Shown here: in pieces, positions 6,810 through 15,158 of the stretch | Layout: each line of letters opens with the position of its first letter | Numbering within the stretch: position 1 is the stretch's first letter | The notes under the pieces: model-generated | What the model saw: only the letters and a program-made list of their open reading frames with translations | What the model was told of the DNA's origin: nothing | Databases searched by the model: none | Assembly (NCBI RefSeq): GCF_003944705.1 | Contig: NZ_RWIS01000004.1 | Location: 62,001-126,000, forward strand | DNA length: 64,000 nucleotides | DNA from: Hymenobacter metallilatus | Lineage (GTDB): Bacteria > Bacteroidota > Bacteroidia > Cytophagales > Hymenobacteraceae | Direction: 5' to 3' | Program-made: the position numbers and the translations under genes

Positions 6810-8591
6810 ATGCCCCAGAATACCATTCACCGGCTGCTTCGTCCGTTGCTTGTGTGGCGCGTGCGCCACATGAGCGACCGGGTCTACCTGATTTTGGTAA
6901 GCATGTTGGTGGGGCTGCTGGCGGGTCTGGCGGCGGTATTGCTGAAAACCCTGGTGCATGATTCGCAGAGTATGCTGAATGCCTGGGTTCCGAGTCAGTA
7001 CCAGGTGTTTGCCAGCTCCTTTTACCCCATCATCGGTATTTCCCTCACGGTGTTGTTCACGCGGTATTTCCTGGATGGCAACCTGGGCCGGGGCATCGGG
7101 CCCATCATCTACAACATTGCGCGCCAGGGCAGCATTGTACCGCGTAGTAAGCTCTACTCGCAGCTGGTTTCTTCCTTCCTGACCGTTACGTTCGGGGGCT
7201 CGGCGGGTCTGGAGGCTCCTATTTCTGTCACGGGCTCGGCCATTGGCTCCAACACGTCCCGCATCCTGCGCATTGGCCGGCGCGAAAGGCGGCTGCTCAC
7301 CGGGTGTGGGGCGGCGGCGGGCGTGGCGGCCATCTTCAACTCGCCCATTGCGGGGGTGCTGTTTGCCGTAGAGGTAATCCTGTCCGAGCTGTCGGCGGCG
7401 TATTTCGTACCCTTGCTCATTGCTTCGGCTACGGCCACGGTGGTTTCCAAAGCTCTGTACGCCGGGCAGCCCTTCGTGCTCATTACCACTTCCTGGCCCG
7501 TGGATGCCGTGCCCCTGTACCTGATGCTGGCCGTGTTTACAGCCCTGCTGTCGGTATACATGATTCGGGTGTATTTCTGGGCCGATAAGTATTTTGAGCA
7601 GCTCCACGGTACCTTCCGCAAGGTGCTGCTGGGCGGCCTGGCGCTGGGCGGACTGGTGTTCCTGTTCCCGCCTCTGTACGGAGAGGGCTACAACATTGTG
7701 CAGCTGCTGCTGGGTGGCCACGCCGAGCAGTTGATTGATGGCTCCTTATTTGATGTATTCCACGACGAGAGTGTGTGGCTGGTGCTGCTGGTGGCGGCGG
7801 GTAGTATGCTGCTGAAAGTGGTGGCCACCACTATTACTATTGGCTCGGGCGGCAATGGGGGCATGTTTGGCTCGTCGTTGTTTGCCGGGGCCTTGTGCGG
7901 CTTTGTGTTTGCCCGCCTCATCAACCTGAGCGGCCTCTACCCGATTTCGGAAGTGCACTTTATTGTACTGGGCATGGCCGGCACGCTGGCCGGGGTGGTG
8001 CACGCCCCGCTTACCGGCATCTTCCTCATTGCCGAAATTACCGGCGGCTACGCCCTGTTTGTGCCCCTGATGGTCGTTACCTCAGGCTCCTATCTTATCA
8101 CCCGCTATTTCGAGCCCTATTCGGTGTACACCCGCAAGCTGGTGCAGAAGGGCGTGTACGTAAACCAGGACCGGGACCGGGGCTTGCTGGCTCAGCTGGA
8201 TGTGCGCAGCCTGATTCAGACGGACTTTCTGCCCGTACATCCCGAAGATACGCTGGGCGAGTTGGTAACCACCTTCCGTCATGCGTCCCGCAACCTGTTT
8301 CCGGTGGTGGATAGCGCCGGCCACCTGCACGGCGTGGTAAGCCTGGACACCGTACGGGATGCGCTTTTCGACGATGAGCACTATACTACTACCCGGGTGC
8401 GGGACCTGATGACCGACCCGCCCGCCATTGTACGCCCCGATGATACGCTGCTGGATACCTTGCGCTGCATGGAGCAGCTGGGCGCCTGGGCCCTACCCGT
8501 GCTCGATTTGCAGGACCACTACCTGGGCTTCCTGCTGAAATCCACCATTCTGGCCAATTACCGCCGCCAGCTGATTAAGGAGAGTGAATGA
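6810..8591 (+). CDS. ClC-family chloride channel/transporter with CBS pair
   Basis: A 593-residue integral membrane protein. ClC motifs are visible: NLGRGIGP (about 92), GLEAP (about 133, which keeps the gating glutamate of the G-x-E-x-P motif), and GNGGMFGSSLFAG (about 348). The C-terminal 140 residues hold two CBS domains (LIQTDFLPVHPEDTL..., RDLMTDPPAIVRPDDTL...), which in this family bind adenine nucleotides and modulate gating. It probably moves chloride, or fluoride or nitrate, across the inner membrane. Whether it is a channel or a proton antiporter is not determined. The ATG at 6810 follows a CGCCT spacer and no clear Shine-Dalgarno. Confidence 0.92.
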   Translation: MPQNTIHRLLRPLLVWRVRHMSDRVYLILVSMLVGLLAGLAAVLLKTLVHDSQSMLNAWVPSQYQVFASSFYPIIGISLTVLFTRYFLDGNLGRGIGPIIYNIARQGSIVPRSKLYSQLVSSFLTVTFGGSAGLEAPISVTGSAIGSNTSRILRIGRRERRLLTGCGAAAGVAAIFNSPIAGVLFAVEVILSELSAAYFVPLLIASATATVVSKALYAGQPFVLITTSWPVDAVPLYLMLAVFTALLSVYMIRVYFWADKYFEQLHGTFRKVLLGGLALGGLVFLFPPLYGEGYNIVQLLLGGHAEQLIDGSLFDVFHDESVWLVLLVAAGSMLLKVVATTITIGSGGNGGMFGSSLFAGALCGFVFARLINLSGLYPISEVHFIVLGMAGTLAGVVHAPLTGIFLIAEITGGYALFVPLMVVTSGSYLITRYFEPYSVYTRKLVQKGVYVNQDRDRGLLAQLDVRSLIQTDFLPVHPEDTLGELVTTFRHASRNLFPVVDSAGHLHGVVSLDTVRDALFDDEHYTTTRVRDLMTDPPAIVRPDDTLLDTLRCMEQLGAWALPVLDLQDHYLGFLLKSTILANYRRQLIKESE

Positions 8592-8660
8592 TGAGTGATG
8601 AGTGATGAGTTGCGGATGACAGACTGCCACATAACTCAACTCTCATCATTCAACTCTGCG
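8588..8660. repeat. GATGAG-type intergenic palindrome
   Basis: AATGATGAGTGATGAGTGATGAG on the left is imperfectly matched by CTCAACTCTCATCATTCAACT on the right. Tandem 7-base GATGAGT units make up the left arm. Confidence 0.65.
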
Positions 8661-8666
8661 AATACC

Positions 8667-8674
8667 TACCTTGC
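8667..8674 (+). promoter_or_regulatory. -7 element TACCTTGC
   Basis: TAnnTTGC variant of the Bacteroidota -7 element, about 30 bases before the TTG start of the RNase H gene. Confidence 0.4.
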
Positions 8675-8704
8675 GGGGCTTTTCTGTTTTTATCATTTTT
8701 CCGC

Positions 8705-9172
8705 TTGATTTACCTGTATACCGATGGCTCCTCCCGGGGCAACCCCGGCCCCGGCGGCTACGGCGCAATTCTGCGCTTTGGTCAGCATGAGAAAGAGCTG
8801 ACCCAGGGCTTTCGCCTGACTACCAACAACCGCATGGAGCTACTGGCCGTGATAGTGGGTCTGGAGGCCATTAACCGCCCCGAGCTACCTATCACTGTGG
8901 TTACCGATTCGCGCTACGTGGTGGATGCCGTGGAGAAGAAATGGGTATTCGGCTGGCTGAATAAGCCCGATTTTGGTAAGAAGGCCAACGAAGACCTGTG
9001 GCGGCGGTTTGTGAAAGTGTACCGGCAGCGCAATGTGCAGTTCCGCTGGGTACGGGGCCACAATGGCCACCCCGAAAACGAACGGTGCGACCAGCTGGCC
9101 GTGCGCAGCGCTACCCAGGGCCCCCTACTCACCGACGAGGGTTACGAGTTGATAGAAAGCCGGCGCGGCTAA
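8705..9172 (+). CDS. rnhA: Ribonuclease HI
   Basis: A 155-residue RNase H1 that cleaves the RNA strand of RNA:DNA hybrids. The four catalytic carboxylates are in place: D7 (YTDGSS), E45 (NNRMELLA), D68 (VVTDSRYV) and D129 (NERCDQLA), with the flexible-loop H119 in RGHNGH. The basic protrusion (KPDFGKKANEDLWRR) is also present. Length is normal. No ATG is available in frame before the conserved start, so the TTG at 8705 is used. The next gene begins 11 bases downstream, suggesting cotranscription with the methyltransferase. Confidence 0.95.
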   Translation: MIYLYTDGSSRGNPGPGGYGAILRFGQHEKELTQGFRLTTNNRMELLAVIVGLEAINRPELPITVVTDSRYVVDAVEKKWVFGWLNKPDFGKKANEDLWRRFVKVYRQRNVQFRWVRGHNGHPENERCDQLAVRSATQGPLLTDEGYELIESRRG

Positions 9173-9182
9173 CTCTACAGCC

Positions 9183-9905
9183 GTGGCAAATTCCTATTTT
9201 CAGTTCAAACAGTTTCGGGTAGAGCAAGCCGCCTGCGCCATGAAGGTGTGCACCGATGCCTGCGTACTAGGTGCGCTGGCTCCTGTTACTGCTGCATCCC
9301 GCATTCTGGACATTGGCACGGGCACCGGTCTGTTGGCACTCATGGCGGCCCAGCGCGCCCCACAGGCCCGGATAGAGGCCGTGGAGCTGGATACTGCCGC
9401 TGCCGCTCAGGCGGCGGCCAACTTCACGGCTTCGCCCTGGGCCGAGCGGCTCAGGCTGCACGCTATGCCCCTGGCTGATTTTGCCGCTACCCAGCCGCCC
9501 GCCTTCGACCATATTCTGTGCAACCCACCATTTTTTCGCAACTCTCTTCGCTCCCCCAACCAGCAACGCACCGCCGCCCGCCACACCGCCGAGGATACCC
9601 TACCCTTTCAGGAGCTGGCCGGCTTTGCGGCCCGTTTCCTCACGGCAGCCGGCCAGCTAACGGTGCTGCTGCCCCCGCCCGAAATGCGGGAGTTTGAGCT
9701 CGATGCCGCCGGGGCAGGCCTCTATCCCAGCCGCCGCCTGGTACTCCACCACCGCCCCGGCAGCAAAGCCCTGCGCCACATCATTACCTTTAGCCGCCAG
9801 CCGGGGGGAGTGCAGCAGCGGGAATTGCCCCTGCACGAAGCCGCTTCGGAGGAATACGCAGCCTGGTTTAAAGAGGCGCTGGGGCCGTTTTATCTGGCAT
9901 TGTAG
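9183..9905 (+). CDS. tRNA1(Val) adenine-N6 methyltransferase-like protein
   Basis: A 240-residue SAM-dependent N6-adenine methylase of the TrmN6/YfiC type. The SAM-binding loop DIGTGTGLLALM (about 43-54) and the catalytic NPPFF (about 114-118) are both clear. The N-terminus (FQFKQFRVEQAACAMKV) matches the family signature for tRNA1(Val) A37 modification. It starts at GTG 9183, 11 bases after rnhA. The last 16 bases overlap the 3' end of the oppositely oriented saccharopine-dehydrogenase-like gene. Confidence 0.88.
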   Translation: MANSYFQFKQFRVEQAACAMKVCTDACVLGALAPVTAASRILDIGTGTGLLALMAAQRAPQARIEAVELDTAAAAQAAANFTASPWAERLRLHAMPLADFAATQPPAFDHILCNPPFFRNSLRSPNQQRTAARHTAEDTLPFQELAGFAARFLTAAGQLTVLLPPPEMREFELDAAGAGLYPSRRLVLHHRPGSKALRHIITFSRQPGGVQQRELPLHEAASEEYAAWFKEALGPFYLAL

Positions 9906-11278
9906 CGGCTCAAACTGCCCACTGGCCGGCGGGCCGTTGGGAGCGGGTGCTCCTCTTCCACAAACCGGATACCGTGGTCTTGCTCCAGCTCCGCCAAAAT
10001 GGGCTCGTACAGCTCCGCCTGGGTTGGAATGACTATGCCCCGCTGCGCCAGTTTGCCCTGGGCCAGCCGCCGCACAGCCATGCCCACGGGCAGGCCTACG
10101 GTTTTGGCCATGGCTGTGTGCACGGCATCGTCTCCCAGCACTACCAGCGAGGAGGTGTGCCCGTACAGCTGCCCACCAAGCTCATACTCAAACTGATGCT
10201 GCATTACAATCATGTCCCGATCCTGGGGGTGCAGGGCCCATTTTTCGGTGAGCAGCTTTTCCAGCAGCTGGGCCGGGGTGGCGTTGGCCAGGCCCACCGG
10301 GCGGGCCGTGAACAGCTCCAGCCATGCCAGATGCTGCAGTACGGCTCCCTGCGGCTCCAGGCCCAGATACTCCGCCACGCGGGCGGCCGTGTCGCCGGGG
10401 CCGGTGGGCAGATAGGCTTCCACCAGTTCCCGCCACGGCAATGTAGCAGGGTTGGTGAGGTGCACGGCATCGTCGGTGAGGCCCAGGCGTACCAGCGCGT
10501 GCCAGGCGGCGCAGTAGCCGGGCCGGCGCAGGGTGCCGCGCAGCATGGTGGGAATATGCTCCAGGCCATACGGTGCACGGTAGCTTAGCGAGTCACGGTT
10601 GGCATACCCCTCAAACTCCCCAAACCCAGGTACTGATATGGTTTCGGTGCGGTTAAACAGGTGCTGATACGGGATAAAGCGCAAGTGGCCGTTTTCCAGA
10701 AATTTGGCCGTACTCTGTCCCGCCAGCACCACGTTGCGGGGGTTCCAGGTAAACTTATACTTCCACGGATTATCCGCCTCCGCCTCCGGGGCCAGCAGCC
10801 CTCCGCAGTACGACTTAAACGACATCAGCTGGCCCCCGCGCGCCCGGATGGCCGAGAGTACCTGCATGGCCGACATATGATCCAGGCCAGGGTCAAGGCC
10901 GCATTCCATCAGAATAGTAATACCCACCTCCCGGGCCTCGGCATCCAGTGCCTGTATTTCCTCGCTTACGTAGCTGGCCGTGGCCAGGTGGCGCCGGTGC
11001 CGCACGCAGGCCCGGGCCACGGCCCCGTGAAACAGCGCCGGCAGCATGGATATAACAATGTCGGCCTGAGGCACCAGCTCTTCCAGCCGGGCCTCATCGT
11101 GCACATCAAACGGTACGGCGCGGGCATACTCAGAGTGGGCCGCCAGTACCGGAGCCAGGTGGGCTGCCTGCACATCGGCCACGGTCAGGTACCAGCCTTC
11201 GGTGGGCGCGTGCAGCAACAGATACTGAATCAGGGAAGAAGCCGAGCGGCCGGCGCCTAGCAGCAGAATACGGAACAT
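9890..11278 (-). CDS. Saccharopine dehydrogenase-family protein
   Basis: A 462-residue NAD(P)-binding oxidoreductase. The N-terminus gives a Rossmann fold, FRILLLGAGRSASSLI, followed by DIVISMLPALFHGAVARAC and ILMECGLDPGLDHMSAM, which are typical of saccharopine/lysine-ketoglutarate reductase-like enzymes. Such proteins in Bacteroidota are usually annotated as saccharopine dehydrogenase family; the physiological substrate is not established here. An open frame extends 47 codons further upstream but lacks family features, so the ATG at 11278 is chosen. It diverges from the cytidine deaminase gene. Confidence 0.87.
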   Translation of the reverse strand: MFRILLLGAGRSASSLIQYLLLHAPTEGWYLTVADVQAAHLAPVLAAHSEYARAVPFDVHDEARLEELVPQADIVISMLPALFHGAVARACVRHRRHLATASYVSEEIQALDAEAREVGITILMECGLDPGLDHMSAMQVLSAIRARGGQLMSFKSYCGGLLAPEAEADNPWKYKFTWNPRNVVLAGQSTAKFLENGHLRFIPYQHLFNRTETISVPGFGEFEGYANRDSLSYRAPYGLEHIPTMLRGTLRRPGYCAAWHALVRLGLTDDAVHLTNPATLPWRELVEAYLPTGPGDTAARVAEYLGLEPQGAVLQHLAWLELFTARPVGLANATPAQLLEKLLTEKWALHPQDRDMIVMQHQFEYELGGQLYGHTSSLVVLGDDAVHTAMAKTVGLPVGMAVRRLAQGKLAQRGIVIPTQAELYEPILAELEQDHGIRFVEEEHPLPTARRPVGSLSRYNAR

Positions 11279-11479
11279 GGGTGGGTGGGATGGGAAGATA
11301 GAAACGCAGCCGCCAATATCGGGGAAATGATTGAGCCAACCCCGGATCCGGGCTCCGCTAGGCTTTCTGCTTTTCCAGGCAGGAGCCCGTTCGCGGGGAA
11401 TGCCGAAATAGTTGTACATTCACCGCCCCTTTTCACTACCCGGGGCCGCCAGCCGGTGCCGGGCCGTTCTTTGCCTCCA

Positions 11480-11974
11480 ATGGCCCACCCCCTTCACCTG
11501 ACCATCACCGTCGACGTGGTGGCTTCCGAAGCCGACCTTACTCCCGCTGAAGCAGCTACCTGGCAGGCAGCCCGCGCTGCCACCGACCATGCCTATGCGC
11601 CCTACTCCCACTTTCATGTGGGCACGGCTTTGCTGCTCGATGATGGCTCCATTTTTCGGGGTACCAACCAGGAAAACGCCGCCTACCCGTCCGGCCTCTG
11701 CGCCGAGCGAACCGCTCTTTTCGGCCTGGCCGCTACCCAGCCCGAGCGGCGTATTATGGGTATGGCCGTGGCCGCCCGCCCGGCCCACGGCGAATTTGTA
11801 CCGGTTACTTCCTGCGGGGCCTGCCGGCAGGTAATGGCCGAGTACGAGTACCGCCAAAAACAGGCTATTCCGCTGCTGCTGCCGGGCCCCGATGGCAGCA
11901 TCTACCGCTTCCGCTCCCTCTCCGACCTGCTTCCCTTCGGCTTCTCGGCCGACGATTTGCCGCCCGCGCAGTAA
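11480..11974 (+). CDS. cdd: Cytidine deaminase
   Basis: A 164-residue homotetrameric-type cytidine deaminase that converts cytidine and deoxycytidine to uridine forms in pyrimidine salvage. The zinc and proton-transfer motifs are C74-A-E (GLCAERTALF) and C112-x2-C115 (TSCGACRQVM). YAPYSHFHVGTALL and TNQENAAYPSG are standard. The ATG at 11480 is preferred over longer in-frame extensions, which have no family match. Only two bases separate its stop from the next gene, indicating an operon. Confidence 0.93.
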   Translation: MAHPLHLTITVDVVASEADLTPAEAATWQAARAATDHAYAPYSHFHVGTALLLDDGSIFRGTNQENAAYPSGLCAERTALFGLAATQPERRIMGMAVAARPAHGEFVPVTSCGACRQVMAEYEYRQKQAIPLLLPGPDGSIYRFRSLSDLLPFGFSADDLPPAQ

Positions 11975-11976
11975 CG

Positions 11977-12639
11977 ATGCAGGCGCAGGAGCAGCACCTG
12001 GCCGTTACCCGCACGGCACGCTATTATCAGTTGGGCGAGTTGTCGGCCGCTACGCGGCGGGTGTGGTTTGTGGTGCATGGCTACGGCCAGCTGGCTGCGT
12101 ACTTCATCCGCCACTTCGCCGTGCTTACCGCCACCGACCCGACCCTGGTGGTTATTGCCCCCGAAGGCCTCTCGCGCTTTTATCTGCAGGGCACGGGTGG
12201 CCGGGTAGGCGCTACCTGGATGACCAAGGATGACCGCCTGACCGAAATTGCCGACTACGTAGCCTACCTTAACCAGCTGGCGGAACTGCTGCTGCCGCAA
12301 GCTGCTGCCGAGGTTGACATTACCGTACTGGGCTTTTCCCAGGGGGCGGCCACAGTAGGCCGCTGGCTGGCACAGGCCACGTTTCGGCCGGCGCATCTGG
12401 TGCTCTGGGCCGGTGCCTTCCCTCCCGATATGGAGTTGCCGGCGGCCACGCAGTTGCTGCGCCAGCTGCCTATTACCCTGGTTTGCGGCACTGAGGACGA
12501 GTTTATTACGGAAGCCAGCCTGGGCCAGCAGCAGCAGTTTCTGGAGCAGCTGGGAGCCAGTCCCCGCCTTATTCGCTTCCCTGGCCGCCATGCCCTCCAC
12601 GCGCCTACCCTGGTGCAGCTGGCCAACGGCCTTACCTGA
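11977..12639 (+). CDS. Alpha/beta hydrolase (phospholipase/carboxylesterase type)
   Basis: A 220-residue cytoplasmic serine hydrolase. The oxyanion-hole region is VVHGYGQLAAYF, the nucleophile elbow GFSQGAAT (serine about 121), the acid probably in CGTEDEF and the histidine in FPGRHAL. The overall pattern is that of the YpfH/Tgl2-like esterase group. It is two bases downstream of cdd. Its stop codon lies inside the left arm of a 21-base-pair hairpin, which probably forms the terminator. Confidence 0.85.
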   Translation: MQAQEQHLAVTRTARYYQLGELSAATRRVWFVVHGYGQLAAYFIRHFAVLTATDPTLVVIAPEGLSRFYLQGTGGRVGATWMTKDDRLTEIADYVAYLNQLAELLLPQAAAEVDITVLGFSQGAATVGRWLAQATFRPAHLVLWAGAFPPDMELPAATQLLRQLPITLVCGTEDEFITEASLGQQQQFLEQLGASPRLIRFPGRHALHAPTLVQLANGLT

Positions 12640-12685
12640 AAACAGCTCCCTTTGTCTGGCAAAAGGAGCTGTTTTCAGGTAAGGC
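12629..12685. terminator. Perfect 21-bp hairpin between convergent genes
   Basis: The left arm 12629-12649, GCCTTACCTGAAAACAGCTCC (first base excluded from the repeat unit by eye), pairs exactly with 12665-12685. The loop is CTTTGTCTGGCAAAA. It embraces the esterase stop codon. No long T-run follows on either strand. Confidence 0.65.
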
Positions 12686-12694
12686 GCGTTGGTA

Positions 12695-12793
12695 CACTAC
12701 GTGCGGCGAATGGTGGTAGCCGCTCATGAGCAGATAGCCCCCGGCCGCCTCTACTGCATCAGCACTACGTGCGGCGAATGGTGGTAGCCGCTC
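12695..12793. repeat. 31-bp direct repeat of the SDR gene 3' end
   Basis: CACTACGTGCGGCGAATGGT plus GGTAGCCGCTC occurs at 12695-12725 and again at 12763-12793, exactly 68 bases apart. The second copy is the coding 3' end of the SDR gene, stop included; the first is an orphan copy just beyond it. Confidence 0.85.
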
Positions 12794-13514
12794 CCTGCGC
12801 TGTGGGGAGCAGAAGTACTTCCGCCACATTTACGTGTGGGGGTCTCGTTACCATAAACCGGATTACGTCGGCTACATCCTCCGGCCTCAATGGCTCAAAC
12901 CCCTCGTACACCTTGGCTGCCCGCTCCGTGTCGCCCTTGAAGCGCACCTGCGAAAACTCAGTTTCCACGGCCCCGGGGTTTACCTCTGCCACCCGGATGC
13001 TGTGCGGCAGCAAATCCAGCCGCATACACTTGGTGAGTGAGGCCACTGCGGCCTTGGAAGCGCAGTACACGTTGCCGTTGGCATAAGCCTCATACCCTGC
13101 AATGGAGCCGATGTTGATGATATGGCCGGTGTTGCGGCGCGTCATGGCGGGCAGCACGGCCCGGCTCACGTACAGCAGTCCTTTTACATTCCCATCCAGC
13201 ATATCATCCCAGTCCTGGGGGTTGCCCTCCTGAATAGGCGCCAGCCCATGCGCGTTGCCGGCGTTGTTGATGAGCACATCCACCTCCTGAAAGTCAGGGG
13301 GCAGACTGTTGATGGCGGCCTCCACGGCGGCCTGGTCGCGCACGTCAAATGTGAGCAGATGCGTGGGCACGTGGCTTAGCTTCCGGGCCAATTCCTGCAG
13401 GCGCTCCTCGCGGCGGCCGGCCAGCACCAGCCGGAAGCCCGCCTCGGCCAGGGCCAGGGCCGTAGCTCTTCCAATACCCGATGAGGCACCGGTAATAAAC
13501 GCTAGTTTCGTCAT
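12765..13514 (-). CDS. SDR-family NAD(P)-dependent oxidoreductase
   Basis: A 249-residue classical short-chain dehydrogenase. The cofactor loop TGASSGIGRATA (about 8-19), NNAGNAHG, the catalytic serine in GSIAG and Y-x3-K in YCASKAA (about 155) are all present. The sequence most resembles the YdfG group, which oxidises serine and 3-hydroxy acids with NADP. The substrate is inference. The stop codon lies in a duplicated 31-bp segment. Confidence 0.9.
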   Translation of the reverse strand: MTKLAFITGASSGIGRATALALAEAGFRLVLAGRREERLQELARKLSHVPTHLLTFDVRDQAAVEAAINSLPPDFQEVDVLINNAGNAHGLAPIQEGNPQDWDDMLDGNVKGLLYVSRAVLPAMTRRNTGHIINIGSIAGYEAYANGNVYCASKAAVASLTKCMRLDLLPHSIRVAEVNPGAVETEFSQVRFKGDTERAAKVYEGFEPLRPEDVADVIRFMVTRPPHVNVAEVLLLPTAQGAATTIRRT

Positions 13515-13527
13515 GTAGGTGAGTAGG

Positions 13528-14301
13528 TTACCGCCCCGACCAGATGTTCAGGTACAACGTTACGGTGTTGCTTCGCATGCCCTGCAGGCTCCGGCTGTAC
13601 ACGTCGTTGTTGTTGGGTACGTACAGGTTGGTAAGGCCGTGCGAAAAGCGCAGCTCCGGCGAAAATTTGAAGAAGGGATAAAAGAGGTCCATACCCACCC
13701 CATACTCAAGCGCCACGTCGGAGCGGCCGGCTTCCAGCAACGTCTGGGTGGTTTCTTTTTTCCGCCCCCCAATGGTGAAGCTGGGCTTGATGCCGCCAAT
13801 AATGTATACGCGGGAATTGCGGCGGCGCTCCGACTTCAGCTTGAACAGCAGCGGCAAATCCAGCTGGGTAGTGCTGATTTCCTGGTCCTCAATGGTTTCG
13901 GGGTCGTTGGGATACTGGGCGGTGTTCTGGGAGTAGCCATAGGGCTTAAACTCGATGCGCCGCGTCAGAAAGCTTACGCCGGGCGCAAAATTCAGTGCCC
14001 CGTAATAACCCAGCCGTACATCGGCCAGAAAGCCCACCGAGCCCCCAGGGCTTACCACCGAGTTGGCCGATACGCCCTGACGGGGGTAGCCGGCAGCCTG
14101 CTCCAGCTTATAGCGCGAGAAGTTGGGAGCTACGTACATTCCCAGGTGAAGCCACCGGTCATCGTAGCCCGGCAGGTTGTTCACCGTCACCGACTTCACC
14201 TGGCCATTTTTGCCTCGGCTGGCGCTGCTTAGGCTCCTTTTTTGCGCCTGTGCCCCAAAGGGTAAGGTCCCGATTGCTAGGGCAACTATTGCCAGCCGCA
14301 T
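13528..14301 (-). CDS. PorT-like outer-membrane beta-barrel protein
   Basis: A 257-residue exported protein: signal peptide [19 protein letters not shown], then alternating beta-strand sequence (YDDRWLHLGMYVAPNFSRY, VGFLADVRLGYYGALNFAPG, LPLLFKLKSERR, PELRFSHGL) ending in the aromatic TLYLNIWSGR. PorT is a small outer-membrane barrel needed for type IX secretion, and its gene commonly follows ubiE in Bacteroidota. Here the ATG overlaps the ubiE stop as TAATG, which both fixes the start and predicts coupled translation. The porT identity is inferred from context and fold, since barrels are weakly conserved. Confidence 0.75.
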   Translation of the reverse strand: MRLAIVALAIGTLPFGAQAQKRSLSSASRGKNGQVKSVTVNNLPGYDDRWLHLGMYVAPNFSRYKLEQAAGYPRQGVSANSVVSPGGSVGFLADVRLGYYGALNFAPGVSFLTRRIEFKPYGYSQNTAQYPNDPETIEDQEISTTQLDLPLLFKLKSERRRNSRVYIIGGIKPSFTIGGRKKETTQTLLEAGRSDVALEYGVGMDLFYPFFKFSPELRFSHGLTNLYVPNNNDVYSRSLQGMRSNTVTLYLNIWSGR

Positions 14302-15029
14302 TACTTTTGGGCCGTATAAATGGAGCTGATGCCGAACGTGAGGGGTTGCCATGCAGGAGTTGTGAAGCCAACTTTACGCAGAATTGCCAGAAAATCCTGA
14401 CCATCCGGGAAGGCCTGCACCGACTCGGGCAGGTACGTATAAGCGGCGCGGTCTTTGGAAATCAACTTGCCGAATACCGGCAGAATGTTTTTGAAGTAGA
14501 AGTTGTAGGCCTGCTTCATGGGGAAAGCCGTGGGCTTGCTGAATTCCAGCACCACCATCTTGCCGCCCGGCCGCAGCACCCGGTACATTTCCGAGAGTCC
14601 CTTCTCCAGGTTCTCAAAGTTGCGCACCCCGAATGAGGCCGTTACGGCATCAAAATGGTTATCCGGAAACGGCAGTGCCTCCGAGTCGCCCAGTTCCAGC
14701 CGGATGCGCTGGCTCAGGCCCTTCTGCTCCAGCTTGCGCCGTCCTACCTCCAGCATACCCTCCGAAATATCGACGCCCGTAATCTGGGCATCGGGCGTGG
14801 CGGCCCGCAGGGTTTCAATGGCAAAATCGGCGGTGCCGGTGGCAATGTCCAGCACCCGGGCCGGCCGCAGCTGTTTCAACTCATCCACGGCCTTACGCCG
14901 CCAGTAGATGTCCGTGCCCACACTCAGAAAGTGGTTCAGGAAGTCATACTTGCCGGCAATGCTATTGAACATCTGGGCCACCTGCGACTTTTTGCCGGCG
15001 GCGTCATCTTTGTAGGGAACTACGGACAT
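14301..15029 (-). CDS. ubiE: Demethylmenaquinone methyltransferase
   Basis: A 242-residue SAM methyltransferase for the last step of menaquinone synthesis. Motif I is [12 protein letters not shown] (about 60-71). The family signature [15 protein letters not shown] and [17 protein letters not shown] follow. [19 protein letters not shown] near the N-terminus is characteristic of UbiE/MenG. Length is normal. The stop shares a base with the downstream PorT-like gene. The presence of a menaquinone methylase fits respiratory Bacteroidota. Confidence 0.95.
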   Translation of the reverse strand: MSVVPYKDDAAGKKSQVAQMFNSIAGKYDFLNHFLSVGTDIYWRRKAVDELKQLRPARVLDIATGTADFAIETLRAATPDAQITGVDISEGMLEVGRRKLEQKGLSQRIRLELGDSEALPFPDNHFDAVTASFGVRNFENLEKGLSEMYRVLRPGGKMVVLEFSKPTAFPMKQAYNFYFKNILPVFGKLISKDRAAYTYLPESVQAFPDGQDFLAILRKVGFTTPAWQPLTFGISSIYTAQK

Positions 15030-15107
15030 ACTTCTCAGGGCGAAGAACGAGGAAACTCAGGCAAAATTGCCCAATTACAACGGCCCGCCCAGCATTATGT
15101 TAAAAAA

Positions 15108-15138
15108 AAACGGGTCGGGCTGCTGGCCCGACCCGTTT
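15108..15138 (-). terminator. Hairpin terminator of the OmpA-family gene
   Basis: AAACGGGTCGGGC (15108-15120) pairs perfectly with GCCCGACCCGTTT (15126-15138). On the minus strand it is followed by a T-run (nine A on the plus strand at 15102-15110), a classic intrinsic terminator after the stop at 15159. Confidence 0.85.
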
Positions 15139-15158
15139 GCTTCAGCTAAACCCAACGC

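Noticed and set aside
12632..12829. 65-residue minus-strand frame in the hairpin and repeat region
   Set aside because: It spans the terminator hairpin and overlaps the SDR end in another frame; no support beyond being open.
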